Notes under the pieces: model-generated
Database searches by the model: none
What the model was told of the DNA's origin: nothing
What the model saw: only the letters and a program-made list of their open reading frames with translations
Translations under genes and position numbers: made by a program
Shown: positions 23,001 through 31,250 of the stretch, piece by piece
Layout of the letters: each line of letters starts with the position of its first letter
How positions within the stretch are numbered: the first letter of the stretch is position 1
IMG/VR virus record: IMGVR_UViG_3300028027_000068
Span: 1 to 56,232 of that record
DNA: 56,232 nt
Source: a virus
Direction: 5' to 3' (one strand)

Positions 23001-25448
23001 AGCCCTATTTTTTCTTTCTTTAGAATCATCCGGATACCATTCATGTGTGGTATTTTCGTCAGGCTCAAGTACTCCGACATTTACAACTATGGGGTTTTCT
23101 AGCTCGAGTCTTGCCACGAGTCGTCTTATTTTCTTCAGCTCCTCTGTCGAGTTGCGGTGTAAATCTTCACCATAAGCTTCGGCCATATAGGGGTCGCCAT
23201 CAAAAGAAAAATTTCCGCCTCGGCCAAAATTTCCAGAACCTCTGATTTCGTACTTCTTTGATTTTATTATTGATTCAATGTCTGCTTCACTAGTTGAATG
23301 TAGGCCTAGTATTTTTACCGGCTTTCCAGTTTCTAAGTCGTAAGAATATACTGGATGATTTTTGTAATTGACAGAAGGCTCAGCGTGCCCTTCTCCAAGT
23401 TCAGGGTCGTCTACAACAGGCCAGCCACCCCAAAAACCAATACTCTTGCCAACTGCTTCGGCATCTAAGTCTAATTTAGGGTCGTCTATATAATCAAGAA
23501 TTGACTTTGTTGGTTTCGGAGTTGTGCCAATAGAGCCCTTTAATCCTGTTGAAGACCTAGGTATTGTCATCCGTCCGTCTTCATCTGGCAGTCGATACTT
23601 GACTAAGGTTTTAAGCACCTCTCCTGGCTTAGAATTTCTTTCTTTCGCCAACTCGACAACCGTCTTGCCGGCGTCATACATGTCAAGTAGTTCTTGGTCA
23701 TCTTTTGGAATCTCGATTGATGAATCCCTGGTTGCAGTTGTTCTCTTGCGACCTTTTTGCGCAGACACAATATTGGAAACCCTATTTATGGTCATTCCTT
23801 CTATTTCTGCTATTTCTCTAGTCGTCTTTCCGGCATTGTGTGCGTCAAGGATACGCTTAGCTCGTTCGGGATTCGGCTTCCAACGCGGCTCTTCTGTTAT
23901 TTCGCCACGTTTGCGTGCTTGATTTAGGGCCCAGCCAACTCCCTGTACGGTTGTTCCTTCTGCTTCGGCTATATTCTTGCGACTTTCACCAGCTTTATAC
24001 CTTTGAACAATTCGCTTATCACGTTCTGTCATCTGTGCTGTTCTTGCCATTGCTCCAGTAACGCGAGAAGGTTTGGGGACACGTGGTGCTCCCGGTCTTT
24101 CAAAACGTGTTGCGTCTTGTACTTTTCCGTCGCCGTCGGCATCTATAGCATTAGGGTCAAACCGGTCAGGGTTATTTAGTTTGCGTAGAGACTTTTCATC
24201 AACGGGAACGTTTGCGCGCTTTTTTACAAAAGACGAATGCATTTGTCCTGTTTCCACAATATTGTTATCCACCATTGAGTGGAGATATGCAACCGCACGT
24301 TTTCTGATTGTTTTAGGCTCTTCAGATAGTGATTTTGTCTTAGGTCGAGAGTAAGTAATAGGGTCATCTATGCCGATTATTTGCCTCATTGTGTCTCTGT
24401 CTATCCACGCATCACGTTTTTCTTGGATTATTTCCCAAATCAATCTTTTGGCTTCTTGGGCTGTTTTAATTCCTCTTTTTTCGTCAACTTCTTCCCATGC
24501 CGCAAGTTGAGATGTCATTATTCTGTCAAAGAACCCCCATGCTACTTGGTCGATTATTTCGTCATCGCCTTCACTCACTGTTTCAGCAGCATGAACCATT
24601 GCTAAATAGTTAGCCCACTCTCCGTGCCTATCAAAGCCACGCCCGGTTCCAAGATGTCCGTAAAAGTCATGCATGACTTGTACGTATTCCATCTGATACA
24701 TCTCTGTGCCAAACATCATGTCGTTTGAAAGTCTTAAAAAACGTTCGTATATTGCATCAAATGGATGGAAAGGCGTACCTGGCATATATTGTTCGCCAAG
24801 AGATTCACGCATATCGCTATATTCGCTGCGTGGAAGAAACAGGCCATTGTCGGCTTTTTTGTACAACTTCTCACTGATTGTTTCGGCGTACGCGCGTTTC
24901 TCATTTTTGTTTTCTTTAAGATTTTCAAGAATAGCTTTATACATTCGTATTCTTGCTTCAGACGAGGGAATCCTTACGTTAGAAAAATCCCCATCAAAAC
25001 CAATCAATTCTCTTATCTCGGGGATAGGGGGAGCAACGATTGTAAAAATACCATCAGGTGACGGTTCGATTTTTATACCATTGACTAGGTCCATTATTCG
25101 TTTTTCGGACCATTGTCCTTTTGGGGTTACGTTTCTAATTCTAGAACGTTCAAAAAGTTCACGGTCTCCGCCGGCCATCTCAAATATAACCGAAGGTATT
25201 TTTTCCGGCGCTAAGTCATATAAGGATGGGTCCTTGATTAAAGCATCTATTATTTCAGGCACGGGTTGATTAATGTCAAAAGGCTTTGACATAGCCCCAC
25301 TAATAGTTCTTGCTGTTGCAGGGCGCTCAAACCTAGTTAGCTCTTGAACAATGCCGTCGTTGTCTCCATCTATGGCGTCCGGGTCGAACGCTTCTAATCT
25401 AGATGCACGACCTATTGTTGGAAGTTTTTTAATAACGCGGCGTGGCAT
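20028..25448 (-). CDS. Giant polyvalent protein: two ART domains, HTH array, metallopeptidase
   Basis: An 1,806-residue multi-domain protein. In order: FDPDAIDGDNDGIVQE tag (21-36); ISGAMS (49-54); a HDFYGH...HGEW domain (about 230-295) seen in polyvalent phage proteins; a second tag (430-445); VTGAMA (463-468); three HTH repeats (475-620); LKGSIG (636-641); an ART-PolyVal-like domain (about 710-935, ending AGHDGIVWINTPGDG and VIVFDEDKIK); LSGSIG (975-980); ISGAVS (998-1003); another HTH (1015-1048); ITGAMA (1143-1148); an R-S-E ADP-ribosyltransferase (R1285 in YRGLS, LSAFTS 1309-1314, E1368); ITGSMG (1422-1427); and a gluzincin metallopeptidase (HEASH 1690-1694, SPPEWLSE 1758-1765). The short G-A/S-M elements fall between domains and may be protease sites. 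It probably acts in the host after delivery. Confidence 0.85.
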   Translation of the reverse strand: MPRRVIKKLPTIGRASRLEAFDPDAIDGDNDGIVQELTRFERPATARTISGAMSKPFDINQPVPEIIDALIKDPSLYDLAPEKIPSVIFEMAGGDRELFERSRIRNVTPKGQWSEKRIMDLVNGIKIEPSPDGIFTIVAPPIPEIRELIGFDGDFSNVRIPSSEARIRMYKAILENLKENKNEKRAYAETISEKLYKKADNGLFLPRSEYSDMRESLGEQYMPGTPFHPFDAIYERFLRLSNDMMFGTEMYQMEYVQVMHDFYGHLGTGRGFDRHGEWANYLAMVHAAETVSEGDDEIIDQVAWGFFDRIMTSQLAAWEEVDEKRGIKTAQEAKRLIWEIIQEKRDAWIDRDTMRQIIGIDDPITYSRPKTKSLSEEPKTIRKRAVAYLHSMVDNNIVETGQMHSSFVKKRANVPVDEKSLRKLNNPDRFDPNAIDADGDGKVQDATRFERPGAPRVPKPSRVTGAMARTAQMTERDKRIVQRYKAGESRKNIAEAEGTTVQGVGWALNQARKRGEITEEPRWKPNPERAKRILDAHNAGKTTREIAEIEGMTINRVSNIVSAQKGRKRTTATRDSSIEIPKDDQELLDMYDAGKTVVELAKERNSKPGEVLKTLVKYRLPDEDGRMTIPRSSTGLKGSIGTTPKPTKSILDYIDDPKLDLDAEAVGKSIGFWGGWPVVDDPELGEGHAEPSVNYKNHPVYSYDLETGKPVKILGLHSTSEADIESIIKSKKYEIRGSGNFGRGGNFSFDGDPYMAEAYGEDLHRNSTEELKKIRRLVARLELENPIVVNVGVLEPDENTTHEWYPDDSKERKNRAATLEERQEEYIKQLGGTEKVRGLYKLLLDVAKGGDDSPAGVKITFKYEPSPEQIKYYEEIVNGGKINMHSDAGGLATQELNLLARAAGHDGIVWINTPGDGAESSHVIVFDEDKIKVLGARPAYSEESIAYHGGMYDRGRDWTKYHEAMARRESAQQKLSGSIGKPKPKTNKTTARRETRKISGAVSSDWWAAKEKLERDVVRDFLSTQFTQKEIAARNKISVSTVNRILSTTGANEYVLARTRPGGRNEGGFAFQDEYPVDPTEIVTPPRRGKNFTRAELRRRATSSSVLPTEPSSLRANRRSKLPKTDADTPPARGETIKTPGVITGAMANENPTKGKKITTSIDVVKKDNKNSTVTVKYGDLDFTFDVNPNEYTEWVDAYDEWVGWRGNYGMRLASAALMGEPLPSSAGYMGDDEGTHVHDLLGNGTTPNISRSEMNDARRAIRDAFIGLNYINSGKEVNMRPIYRGLSNVTPGDQVMNLSAGEIITLPLSAFTSDLQTAKMYAIGVDGDTTPGVILEIVPGARTGDAAGEEYMHQFNIGGEWVTDVTEQVTQGRFKYVRTSTDYIERNGQRTKVKKITLEQVETFNPITGTFEKNLGRSSKITGSMGTKVQEKYLGRLGDIREITKGLIAQDMQSLRERAMQNYVQRNPVFIKRLADINQSNKWKADPAAINPDGSPMTKAQYIAMVNAEQRISAETYLSKRLNNYAPDFNPWHLQQLQYNIEMMYMASPEMYLLANTYGFPQFAIFSAQEITGADGKPKFFPNSEVRAQNMPGAGNGVTLMNSSISAILPVGSSSFIPKGAQVNDALQDPELLLRGHWGISPEFFIDRFPDDPLSMITRYTEVLATQRMSKFSRPAVIDEGSPVTVLRHEASHSIHNNALAKAKLDIEADPKNQDAQDAHVILSLLNKPSWQSAAGIDLSFVNMMLKDSVSDYAASSPPEWLSETLTAALSPSRVTRNLLSFNQRAILARAFPELSNYLTGSTWP

Positions 25449-25456
25449 GATGACAA

Positions 25457-25555
25457 TTACTTTGAAACTATTCCGTCTGGAATTACAGCAAATCTACATT
25501 TACCATTCGGTTCAATAGCTGCAAGCTCGTCTATTTCTTTTGAAAAATCATTCAT
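25457..25555 (-). CDS. 32-residue protein upstream of the giant gene
   Basis: It starts MNDFSKEIDELAAIEPNGK and ends FAVIPDGIVSK. GGAG lies seven bases before its ATG and a promoter precedes it; it ends nine bases before the giant gene's ATG. It may be a leader peptide for that gene or a small protein in its own right. Confidence 0.55.
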   Translation of the reverse strand: MNDFSKEIDELAAIEPNGKCRFAVIPDGIVSK

Positions 25556-25585
25556 TTTATTACTCCGTAAGAAAACTAATACAAC

Positions 25586-25591
25586 ATTATC
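25586..25591 (-). promoter_or_regulatory. Extended -10 promoter for the giant gene
   Basis: Minus strand TGG-GATAAT; no good -35 box, but the TGn extension can compensate. A palindrome CTTGTT-A-AACAAG (25618-25630) lies just upstream and could be a regulator site. Confidence 0.45.
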
Positions 25592-25629
25592 CCATGTGGA
25601 CAAAACCCCCGGGCACTCTTGTTAAACAA

Positions 25630-25667
25630 GAAATCCCCCGCCTTCAATAACAAGGACAAGGGATTTC
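25630..25667 (-). terminator. Second hairpin of a double terminator
   Basis: GAAATCCC (25630-25637) pairs with GGGATTTC (25660-25667) around a 22-base loop; a T-rich stretch follows on the minus strand. With the hairpin at 25715-25752 it separates the capsid and giant-gene transcripts. The 25449-25765 interval otherwise holds only the 32-residue gene and its promoter. Confidence 0.5.
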
Positions 25668-25714
25668 CTGGATAAGCCCTAAGGTAGGCATGTTTTAATT
25701 ATGCCATAGATAGC

Positions 25715-25752
25715 AAAAACCCCGCCCACACCCGAAGGTATGAGCGGGGTTC
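25715..25752 (-). terminator. Strong terminator after the major capsid gene
   Basis: Minus strand AACCCCGC...GCGGGGTT with a TTCG tetraloop between further paired bases, then TTT. One of the clearest terminators in the window. Confidence 0.9.
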
Positions 25753-25765
25753 CGCTTAATGCTTA

Positions 25766-27094
25766 TTAGGCTGCTACTGGAGCGTTGTCGAACGTTACAG
25801 AGACAAATGACTCTGGACGCTTGACAGCAAGCGCGAGGCGCTGCTCAGCAAGGATGACAATCGCGTTACGCACGAAGAAGTCTGCATGCTGTTCCGAAAT
25901 ACGGATGCTTGCTTGTTCACGGTCGTAAAGTTGAGCACCTGTACCGAATGCACCGATAAGAGCCTGGCCTACTGGCATTGCTGGAGTGTCCACGACAGGA
26001 ACGCGCCAAAGCTTTGGCTCGCCACCCATTGCAACCGAAACTGCGATGAGGTACTGACCGTTTGAGTCCTTGGTAAGTTCGATGTCTTCCCAGTCCTGTG
26101 GGTTCAAAACGACACCAGTTGGTTCGTAGTAAGCCAACAGGGCAAGAGTTGCGGCACGGCGGATTGCATCAGCCTTTGTGTCTGCAACTGGTGCTGTTGC
26201 ACCGTCTGACCAGTCGTATGTCTGAATACCGGTGGTGTTCAAGATTCCGTTAAGGTTTTCGCCAATGCCGTCACCTTGAAGGATTTGGTAATCCTCTTGG
26301 AGACGAAGTCCGTAAAGGAGTTCATTGTCGATGATTGAACGCAATTGTGGCTCGTCAGCAAGCACGTTGCGGTGCGCTGCTTCCCAGTGAGCGAGTGTGC
26401 GGACAGGAGCCTGCTCACCAACGAACTGGAATGACGATTGTGGCTTAGCAGCAAATGCTGCACCATTACGCTCAGCTACGGTTCCGGCGTTGTTTACTGC
26501 AGTGGTACCTGGTGTTGTGAAACCGAGCATACGGAAGTACTCGATAACAGCAGCAGTTGTGGTGCGTGCAGGGAACAAGTCGCGAACGCGCTTTGTACGT
26601 GTTGGAGGCGTGACCATAGGGTCACGCTGGACTGTGCCGAATGAACCAGGGTTACCTGAAGGAAGCGCCGAGTAGACGTCCTTTACGTTGAATCCGGCAT
26701 TTGCAACACTGCTGTTCAATACGAACGGTGAAGCCATGTTTGCGCCATTACGACCACCCTGAAGGGACTTGAACTCTGGTGAGTCAAGGAACATTTGACC
26801 AAGAGACTTGGCTTCTGCTGGACGGAATTGTGCACTTGCATCAAATGAGCTGGATACTGAGCTCTGTGGCTCTGAGCCCCACTGCTCAACTGACTTCATT
26901 TGCTCAAGGCCATCAATGAGGCTCTTGATTTCGCGGATGTCCGACATATTGCGGTCGAACGCTGACTTCTGCTCAGAGGAAACGACAACAATGCCGTCCT
27001 CTATCTTAAATGAGTCTGCGATGGTCTTGTTGTCGGCCATCTTTACTCGGAGTGCGCTCTGAAGCTCACTCAATCTTGATTCGTCAAATGACAT
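25766..27094 (-). CDS. Major capsid protein, HK97 fold
   Basis: A 442-residue HK97-type capsid protein. The N-terminal region (about 1-110) is helical and charged like the delta/scaffold segment. Later come VLNPQDWEDIEL (about 328-339), the P-domain spine region, and the closing ISEQHADFFVRNAIVILAEQ with RLALAVKRPESF, typical of the family. AGGAG precedes the ATG. It is the only capsid gene seen, and it lies 23 kb from the protease. It carries none of the GAM-type tags, so if the protease trims it, the site differs. Confidence 0.92.
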   Translation of the reverse strand: MSFDESRLSELQSALRVKMADNKTIADSFKIEDGIVVVSSEQKSAFDRNMSDIREIKSLIDGLEQMKSVEQWGSEPQSSVSSSFDASAQFRPAEAKSLGQMFLDSPEFKSLQGGRNGANMASPFVLNSSVANAGFNVKDVYSALPSGNPGSFGTVQRDPMVTPPTRTKRVRDLFPARTTTAAVIEYFRMLGFTTPGTTAVNNAGTVAERNGAAFAAKPQSSFQFVGEQAPVRTLAHWEAAHRNVLADEPQLRSIIDNELLYGLRLQEDYQILQGDGIGENLNGILNTTGIQTYDWSDGATAPVADTKADAIRRAATLALLAYYEPTGVVLNPQDWEDIELTKDSNGQYLIAVSVAMGGEPKLWRVPVVDTPAMPVGQALIGAFGTGAQLYDREQASIRISEQHADFFVRNAIVILAEQRLALAVKRPESFVSVTFDNAPVAA

Positions 27095-27128
27095 GATTTT
27101 CTCCTAATAAGGTTGTTGAAAAATTGAA

Positions 27129-27148
27129 TGACCTATTGGCTCAGGTCA
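27129..27148 (-). repeat. Inverted repeat in the capsid gene leader
   Basis: TGACCT and AGGTCA with an eight-base loop, about 35 bases before the capsid start. A possible RNA stem or regulator site. Confidence 0.35.
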
Positions 27149-27222
27149 GCACCCAGCTTTTAGTTCTCTTACAAATCTAACACGGCATTTTTGCCCCTAG
27201 TGAAACTATTGTAAGTATTTAG

Positions 27223-27420
27223 CTAGAAGACTACGTTTGCGTCTATGCCAGATTTGTACATCTTGTCGTATTCCGCGCGGAGTTGACGAAATAGTTCTTT
27301 GTTTTTTTCTGTTTCTTCTATGCCGGCATCAGCAAGGCTTGTATTTCGCGCAGCTGCAAGTGCTATTGACTCAACATTTATTGCGGTTTTTAAAATTTTT
27401 GAATCTGCCATGGTTACCAT
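27223..27420 (-). CDS. Small helical protein
   Basis: A 65-residue helical protein (start 27420; a start at 27411, MADSKILK, is equally possible). It overlaps the end of the zeta-like kinase gene. No function is recognised; the place just before the capsid gene would suit a scaffold or decoration protein, but there is no direct support. Confidence 0.6.
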   Translation of the reverse strand: MVTMADSKILKTAINVESIALAAARNTSLADAGIEETEKNKELFRQLRAEYDKMYKSGIDANVVF

Positions 27421-28415
27421 TTTGCCGTTCTTGGAGCCGTTGACCACCAGTTGGTACCCCCAAAGAATACAGCCAATGCTGTTTCGTCGTGTTCAAACTT
27501 TAAATCTTCAGCAAGGGATAGTTTCAAGATAATTCTTGGGTTCGTTGGGTCCGTAGTGTCAACAAGTGTTAAATCGTCTAAATATCCACTTCTCCAAAGT
27601 TGTGGAATTATGCCCTGAATATTACTGGCCATGGTGCTCACTATGCCGGAAGGGACTCCACGTCCAGTTTCTTCTTCTCGCTTTTTAACTCTTTGAACAA
27701 GTGTTTGAGTTGGAGCTAGGAAGTAATTTGCACTTATTCTGTATCCAGAATCGCGCATATCAGAAATTGTTTGATATCCGTTATTAAACTGGCCGCTTGT
27801 GTCGTAGATAATTGGTAACGCATTTGCTGCTGCATTAACTCTCAGTTCCTCAGCAATGTTTCTCGATTCCTGGTGAACGTATGAAGCCCCACCAGGCGTA
27901 AGGGTTGATAGGTGTCCCTGATACTCGGGTATTATTAATTTTGCATCGTCCGGGTCAACCATTACGCTGCGTCCATAAAGGCCGTCAATCACTCTTGCGG
28001 CATCTCCAGGGAGACTGTCTCTGTAAATTGTTCCCTCGGATATTTTTTCTGCCCAGTCCCTGAAAGTGCTCTTCATACTTGCCGACGAACCGCCGAGTAT
28101 GGAGAAGACCTTTTCATCTACATCATCAACTCTAAGTAATTTTACGCGAAGTATTTCGGCTTCTATATAGGGCACCCATATCTCTTTTTTTCTTACTGGG
28201 TCATTGGACGGCGTTCCACTTGGAAATATACGCATCATTGTGTCGAGGTCTGATTTGGTCATCACGTCCGGATGAGGTAAACCAAGCTTGTCATGAAGTG
28301 AATAGTCTGGTTGCCACTTACCGGAACGTGAGTTCCCGGGTGATTTGCCCTTACTTAAACCGCGACGTACGTTGTCGCGCATCTGGTCAATCTGCTCTTG
28401 ACTATAAAAAGCCAT
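27414..28415 (-). CDS. Zeta-toxin-like kinase
   Basis: A 333-residue P-loop kinase. GGSSASMKST (108-117) is a variant Walker A lacking the usual GK pair but keeping KST; PDDAKLIIPEY, a QESRNIAEEL helix, IIYDTSG and the C-terminal RVKKREEETGRGVPSGIV follow in the zeta-toxin order. Zeta kinases phosphorylate UDP-N-acetylglucosamine and block cell-wall synthesis; whether this variant does is unknown. The same frame stays open for 31 codons upstream, where it encodes KLSGAMA across the start codon, one of the recurrent tags. A -1 slip at 28508-28514 would join it to the preceding protein. Confidence 0.8.
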   Translation of the reverse strand: MAFYSQEQIDQMRDNVRRGLSKGKSPGNSRSGKWQPDYSLHDKLGLPHPDVMTKSDLDTMMRIFPSGTPSNDPVRKKEIWVPYIEAEILRVKLLRVDDVDEKVFSILGGSSASMKSTFRDWAEKISEGTIYRDSLPGDAARVIDGLYGRSVMVDPDDAKLIIPEYQGHLSTLTPGGASYVHQESRNIAEELRVNAAANALPIIYDTSGQFNNGYQTISDMRDSGYRISANYFLAPTQTLVQRVKKREEETGRGVPSGIVSTMASNIQGIIPQLWRSGYLDDLTLVDTTDPTNPRIILKLSLAEDLKFEHDETALAVFFGGTNWWSTAPRTAKW

Positions 28416-28501
28416 AGCTCCAGACAGTTTTGGTTTTCTTGAATTTGGACCAATCGCCCGACTTACTGCCGCTTCACTCTGTGCTGCCGGCAGGTCAGGC
28501 G

Positions 28502-30586
28502 TTATGCTTTTTTTGGTTTTTTACGCGGTCTAAAGAAGCCCTTTGGAAAATCTTTTGTAGAGCGCATTCTGCTTACGATTGCGCTTTCTTGCTTGTTTAG
28601 ATTCGGTGGTCTTTTTGATACAGAGCTAGATTTAAACGAATTATTGTTTAGCTTAGCTAGGTCTGTTTGAATCGCCTCAAACTCTCTAAAATCAACCTTT
28701 TTTGCCTTGGCTGGTTTGGATATTGTCAGGCCACGAGGAAGTCCAATGCTTCCACTTAGGCCTGAACCTCCGGTCGGTTTGTTTTTTGTATTTTGGATAT
28801 CGTCCCAAAATGACTGAACATCAGAAAGCTTGTCTTGAAGCATTGATATTTGGTCGTTCTGAAATTCGTACGCCCTATCTGTTGCCGTAGAAATGTCATG
28901 ACCATGATTAATGTCTTCAGCAAGCTGTTCAAATAGTGGTGATGTTTCAAAAAACCAATTGCGCATGCGGTCAGCAAAATCTCCGTCATTTTCGCCGTCT
29001 TTGCGTTCAGGCATAGTTTCAAATAATGACGAAGCTAAACGCCATCTCTCTACCTGCTTCTTGCGCATCATTTGATATTCGTTAGATGTCCGCTTTTTTA
29101 TGTTTTTTGCCTCATCTAAAGCTGCGTTTAAACGACGCTTTAGGTCTTTGACGTCTTTGGCATTTTGCATTTTTTCGATAAGGCGTTCAACGGAAGCATT
29201 GTTCGCTCTTTCTCTTGCGGCCGAACGAGCTGCTCTTTCTGCTGCTTGCGATTGTTGTTTTGAAACGCCGGCCTCAGTAGCCCCCATCCGGCTCATGTCT
29301 CTAACTAGGCTCCAGTGATAGTCGGGGTAGTCGGGGGCAATCTCTCTGAACCCCTCACCGTTCTTTACTCGAGTCCATATCTGAGCGCGCTCAGCTTTAG
29401 ATTTTCCACTTGTGCCGAGTTTGTCGTCGTGCAGTGCTTGGCGGGCTTTTAGCTCTTCGTCAGTAAGTTCCCAGTCTTCTTTTTGTTGAGGCGTCAGGTT
29501 AGCCTGACGAAGCAACTTGTCCCAGTTGATTTGGTCTTTTCTATCGCCAGAAACTTCCCATGGAATAGGTGCGTATCTTTCAGCCTGTCCGTCCGATTCA
29601 TTGTCCGCCCATTCGCGCTCTTCATAATCACGCGCTGCAGGGTTGAAGGGATGGTCTTTCAACCAGGCCTGAATAGCTTCGATATCTCTTCTATCTTTTG
29701 CACCATTGGGGTCCTGTGCGTCATCTAGTAATTGCTGAAGTTCATTATCTAGGTCATCGGCACTAACTATAGAATCAGCTAGTTCGTCAAGAACCTGGTC
29801 TTGCAAGTCGTTAATCTCCGTCAGGTCTTCTGGGGAGAGTATATCTTCACCAAAGTTTTCATCGTCCTTATTGAACCGGTTGTCATCAGGGATACCAATG
29901 CCTCCAGCAAGTCTTCCGCGAGGGCTATTTCTTTTTTTGTTAAGACGTGCATTGTAGGCGTCTGTGACTTTTTGAGCCGCTGCGCGAGTGCGTTCGTCCA
30001 TTCTTTTTGAACTTTGAGAAACAACACTGACGGCATCCAGGAGGTCTTCCATCTCCATGTCGTTTATCCCAAATTCGTCAATTTTTCCATCTACCAACAT
30101 TTGTGCATGGTATTCCATTGAAGAAATTTCTTGATTAAACCTTCTCATCTGTGCCGGTTTTTCCGCGTATAGAGAGTCTCCGCGCCTCTTTTCAACACGC
30201 AAACGAGCAATCAGGTCGCTGCCGGCTTTCTTTTCATCGGTTCTTAGACCCATGGCTCCGCCGACAACAGCCCTCTGTGGGACTTTAGGCTTCTGAGGTA
30301 TTTCGCTTGGCTTGGATGGGGTTGATGGGCGGCTTGGGGTAGAAGGCTTGATTGGGACTTCTTCTGGCCGAGGAACCTGAATAGGTTTTACCTTTGGCAT
30401 ATTTTGAGGACCTGCAGGACGCTCAAAATTGCTTCCTTCCTGTACGGTGCCGTCGTTGTCACCATCTATGGCGTTGGGGTCGAATCTTTCAACGCGCTTT
30501 CCAATACGTCCACGGCCGAGAACTTTCTCTTCCTGGTCCGTAAAAATAATTCGCTTAATATTGGAGGCTGAATTTTGTTCGCTCAT
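28502..30586 (-). CDS. Tagged coiled-coil protein, frameshift partner of the zeta-like kinase
   Basis: A 694-residue charged, helical protein. It carries the FDPNAIDGDNDGTVQE tag (35-50), FERP, then the linker MPKVKPIQVPR and a Pro/Ser-rich stretch shared with the protease protein at 50181, then VVGGAMG (107-113) and later LSGSIG (near 640). The middle has long helices (EKMQNAKDVKDLKRRL) and no enzyme motif. The start is ATG 30586; TTG 30589 just before is not needed. It ends on an A7 run two codons before its stop. Confidence 0.75.
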   Translation of the reverse strand: MSEQNSASNIKRIIFTDQEEKVLGRGRIGKRVERFDPNAIDGDNDGTVQEGSNFERPAGPQNMPKVKPIQVPRPEEVPIKPSTPSRPSTPSKPSEIPQKPKVPQRAVVGGAMGLRTDEKKAGSDLIARLRVEKRRGDSLYAEKPAQMRRFNQEISSMEYHAQMLVDGKIDEFGINDMEMEDLLDAVSVVSQSSKRMDERTRAAAQKVTDAYNARLNKKRNSPRGRLAGGIGIPDDNRFNKDDENFGEDILSPEDLTEINDLQDQVLDELADSIVSADDLDNELQQLLDDAQDPNGAKDRRDIEAIQAWLKDHPFNPAARDYEEREWADNESDGQAERYAPIPWEVSGDRKDQINWDKLLRQANLTPQQKEDWELTDEELKARQALHDDKLGTSGKSKAERAQIWTRVKNGEGFREIAPDYPDYHWSLVRDMSRMGATEAGVSKQQSQAAERAARSAARERANNASVERLIEKMQNAKDVKDLKRRLNAALDEAKNIKKRTSNEYQMMRKKQVERWRLASSLFETMPERKDGENDGDFADRMRNWFFETSPLFEQLAEDINHGHDISTATDRAYEFQNDQISMLQDKLSDVQSFWDDIQNTKNKPTGGSGLSGSIGLPRGLTISKPAKAKKVDFREFEAIQTDLAKLNNNSFKSSSVSKRPPNLNKQESAIVSRMRSTKDFPKGFFRPRKKPKKA
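28508..28514 (-). promoter_or_regulatory. Candidate -1 ribosomal frameshift site (A AAA AAA)
   Basis: On the minus strand the zero frame reads CCA AAA AAA GCA TAA. Slipping back one base gives AGC ATA ACG and an open frame straight into the zeta-like kinase gene. Confidence 0.55.
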
Positions 30587-30629
30587 CAATAGCCTTTCGT
30601 TGTATATAAGTTTAGTAAACAGCAGTCAA

Positions 30630-31250
30630 CTAAAATGTATGTCTAATCACTTTTGCACCAGCTTTACGCGGATGACCGGTCGGAAGCATCGAAATATCCG
30701 ATATATATTTTAGGTTTTTAGGACTAGCCCCAGCAAGTACCGAGAGAAAAAGGTTAACTCTCCTCATCGCAGCCTTGGAGCCGTTGGCTTTTTCCTTATC
30801 CCAGATAGAGGACAAAACCGAAACTGAAGCCATATATTCTTGTCCTTTGCCGGTTAGTTCCATTTCTTTGTTGTGATTTCTGACTTTTGCCAAAATGAAT
30901 CTGTTGTCTTCCTTTTTAGCACTTTTAGTATCTACCATTTTAGAAACAATTCTAGAATTTGGTTTTGCAGTCTGCGCTCTGGTGGTTTTTTTGATAACCC
31001 TCTTGATGAATTCTCGTTCTTTTTTGTCTCTGTCTTTTTTTGCCTGGGGTCCAACCCCCATAGAGCGTCGGAAGTCGGACTCGTTTGTGCACGGCATCCA
31101 AGCTTCGCCACCGTCTATGGTTTGATACCTACGTATACCTATGCATCCGAGCTGCCTAGAGCGTACTCGTGCCGAATCTGGGCTTACATAAACGTCAGGG
31201 TCGGTCGTTCTTATTTTTCTTGGGCCGAATACGGCTTTTTCATCAAACAT
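30630..31250 (-). CDS. Tagged basic protein (GCxG...WMPC motif)
   Basis: A 206-residue basic protein. LGCIGIRRYQ...WMPCTNESDF (about 35-62) is a Cys motif also present in the small protein at 34510-34830. The remainder is Lys-rich and helical, with GHPRKAGAKVIRHTF at the end. The start is ATG 31250; an upstream GTG at 31259 is also in frame. It overlaps the preceding gene's end by eight bases. Function unknown. Confidence 0.68.
   Translation of the reverse strand: MFDEKAVFGPRKIRTTDPDVYVSPDSARVRSRQLGCIGIRRYQTIDGGEAWMPCTNESDFRRSMGVGPQAKKDRDKKEREFIKRVIKKTTRAQTAKPNSRIVSKMVDTKSAKKEDNRFILAKVRNHNKEMELTGKGQEYMASVSVLSSIWDKEKANGSKAAMRRVNLFLSVLAGASPKNLKYISDISMLPTGHPRKAGAKVIRHTF

Noticed and set aside
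25766-27094. Major capsid protein as a substrate with the GAM-type tag
   Set aside because: I found no copy in the capsid or portal proteins. This weakens the idea that the S78 protease alone reads the tag and is noted against the main proposal.
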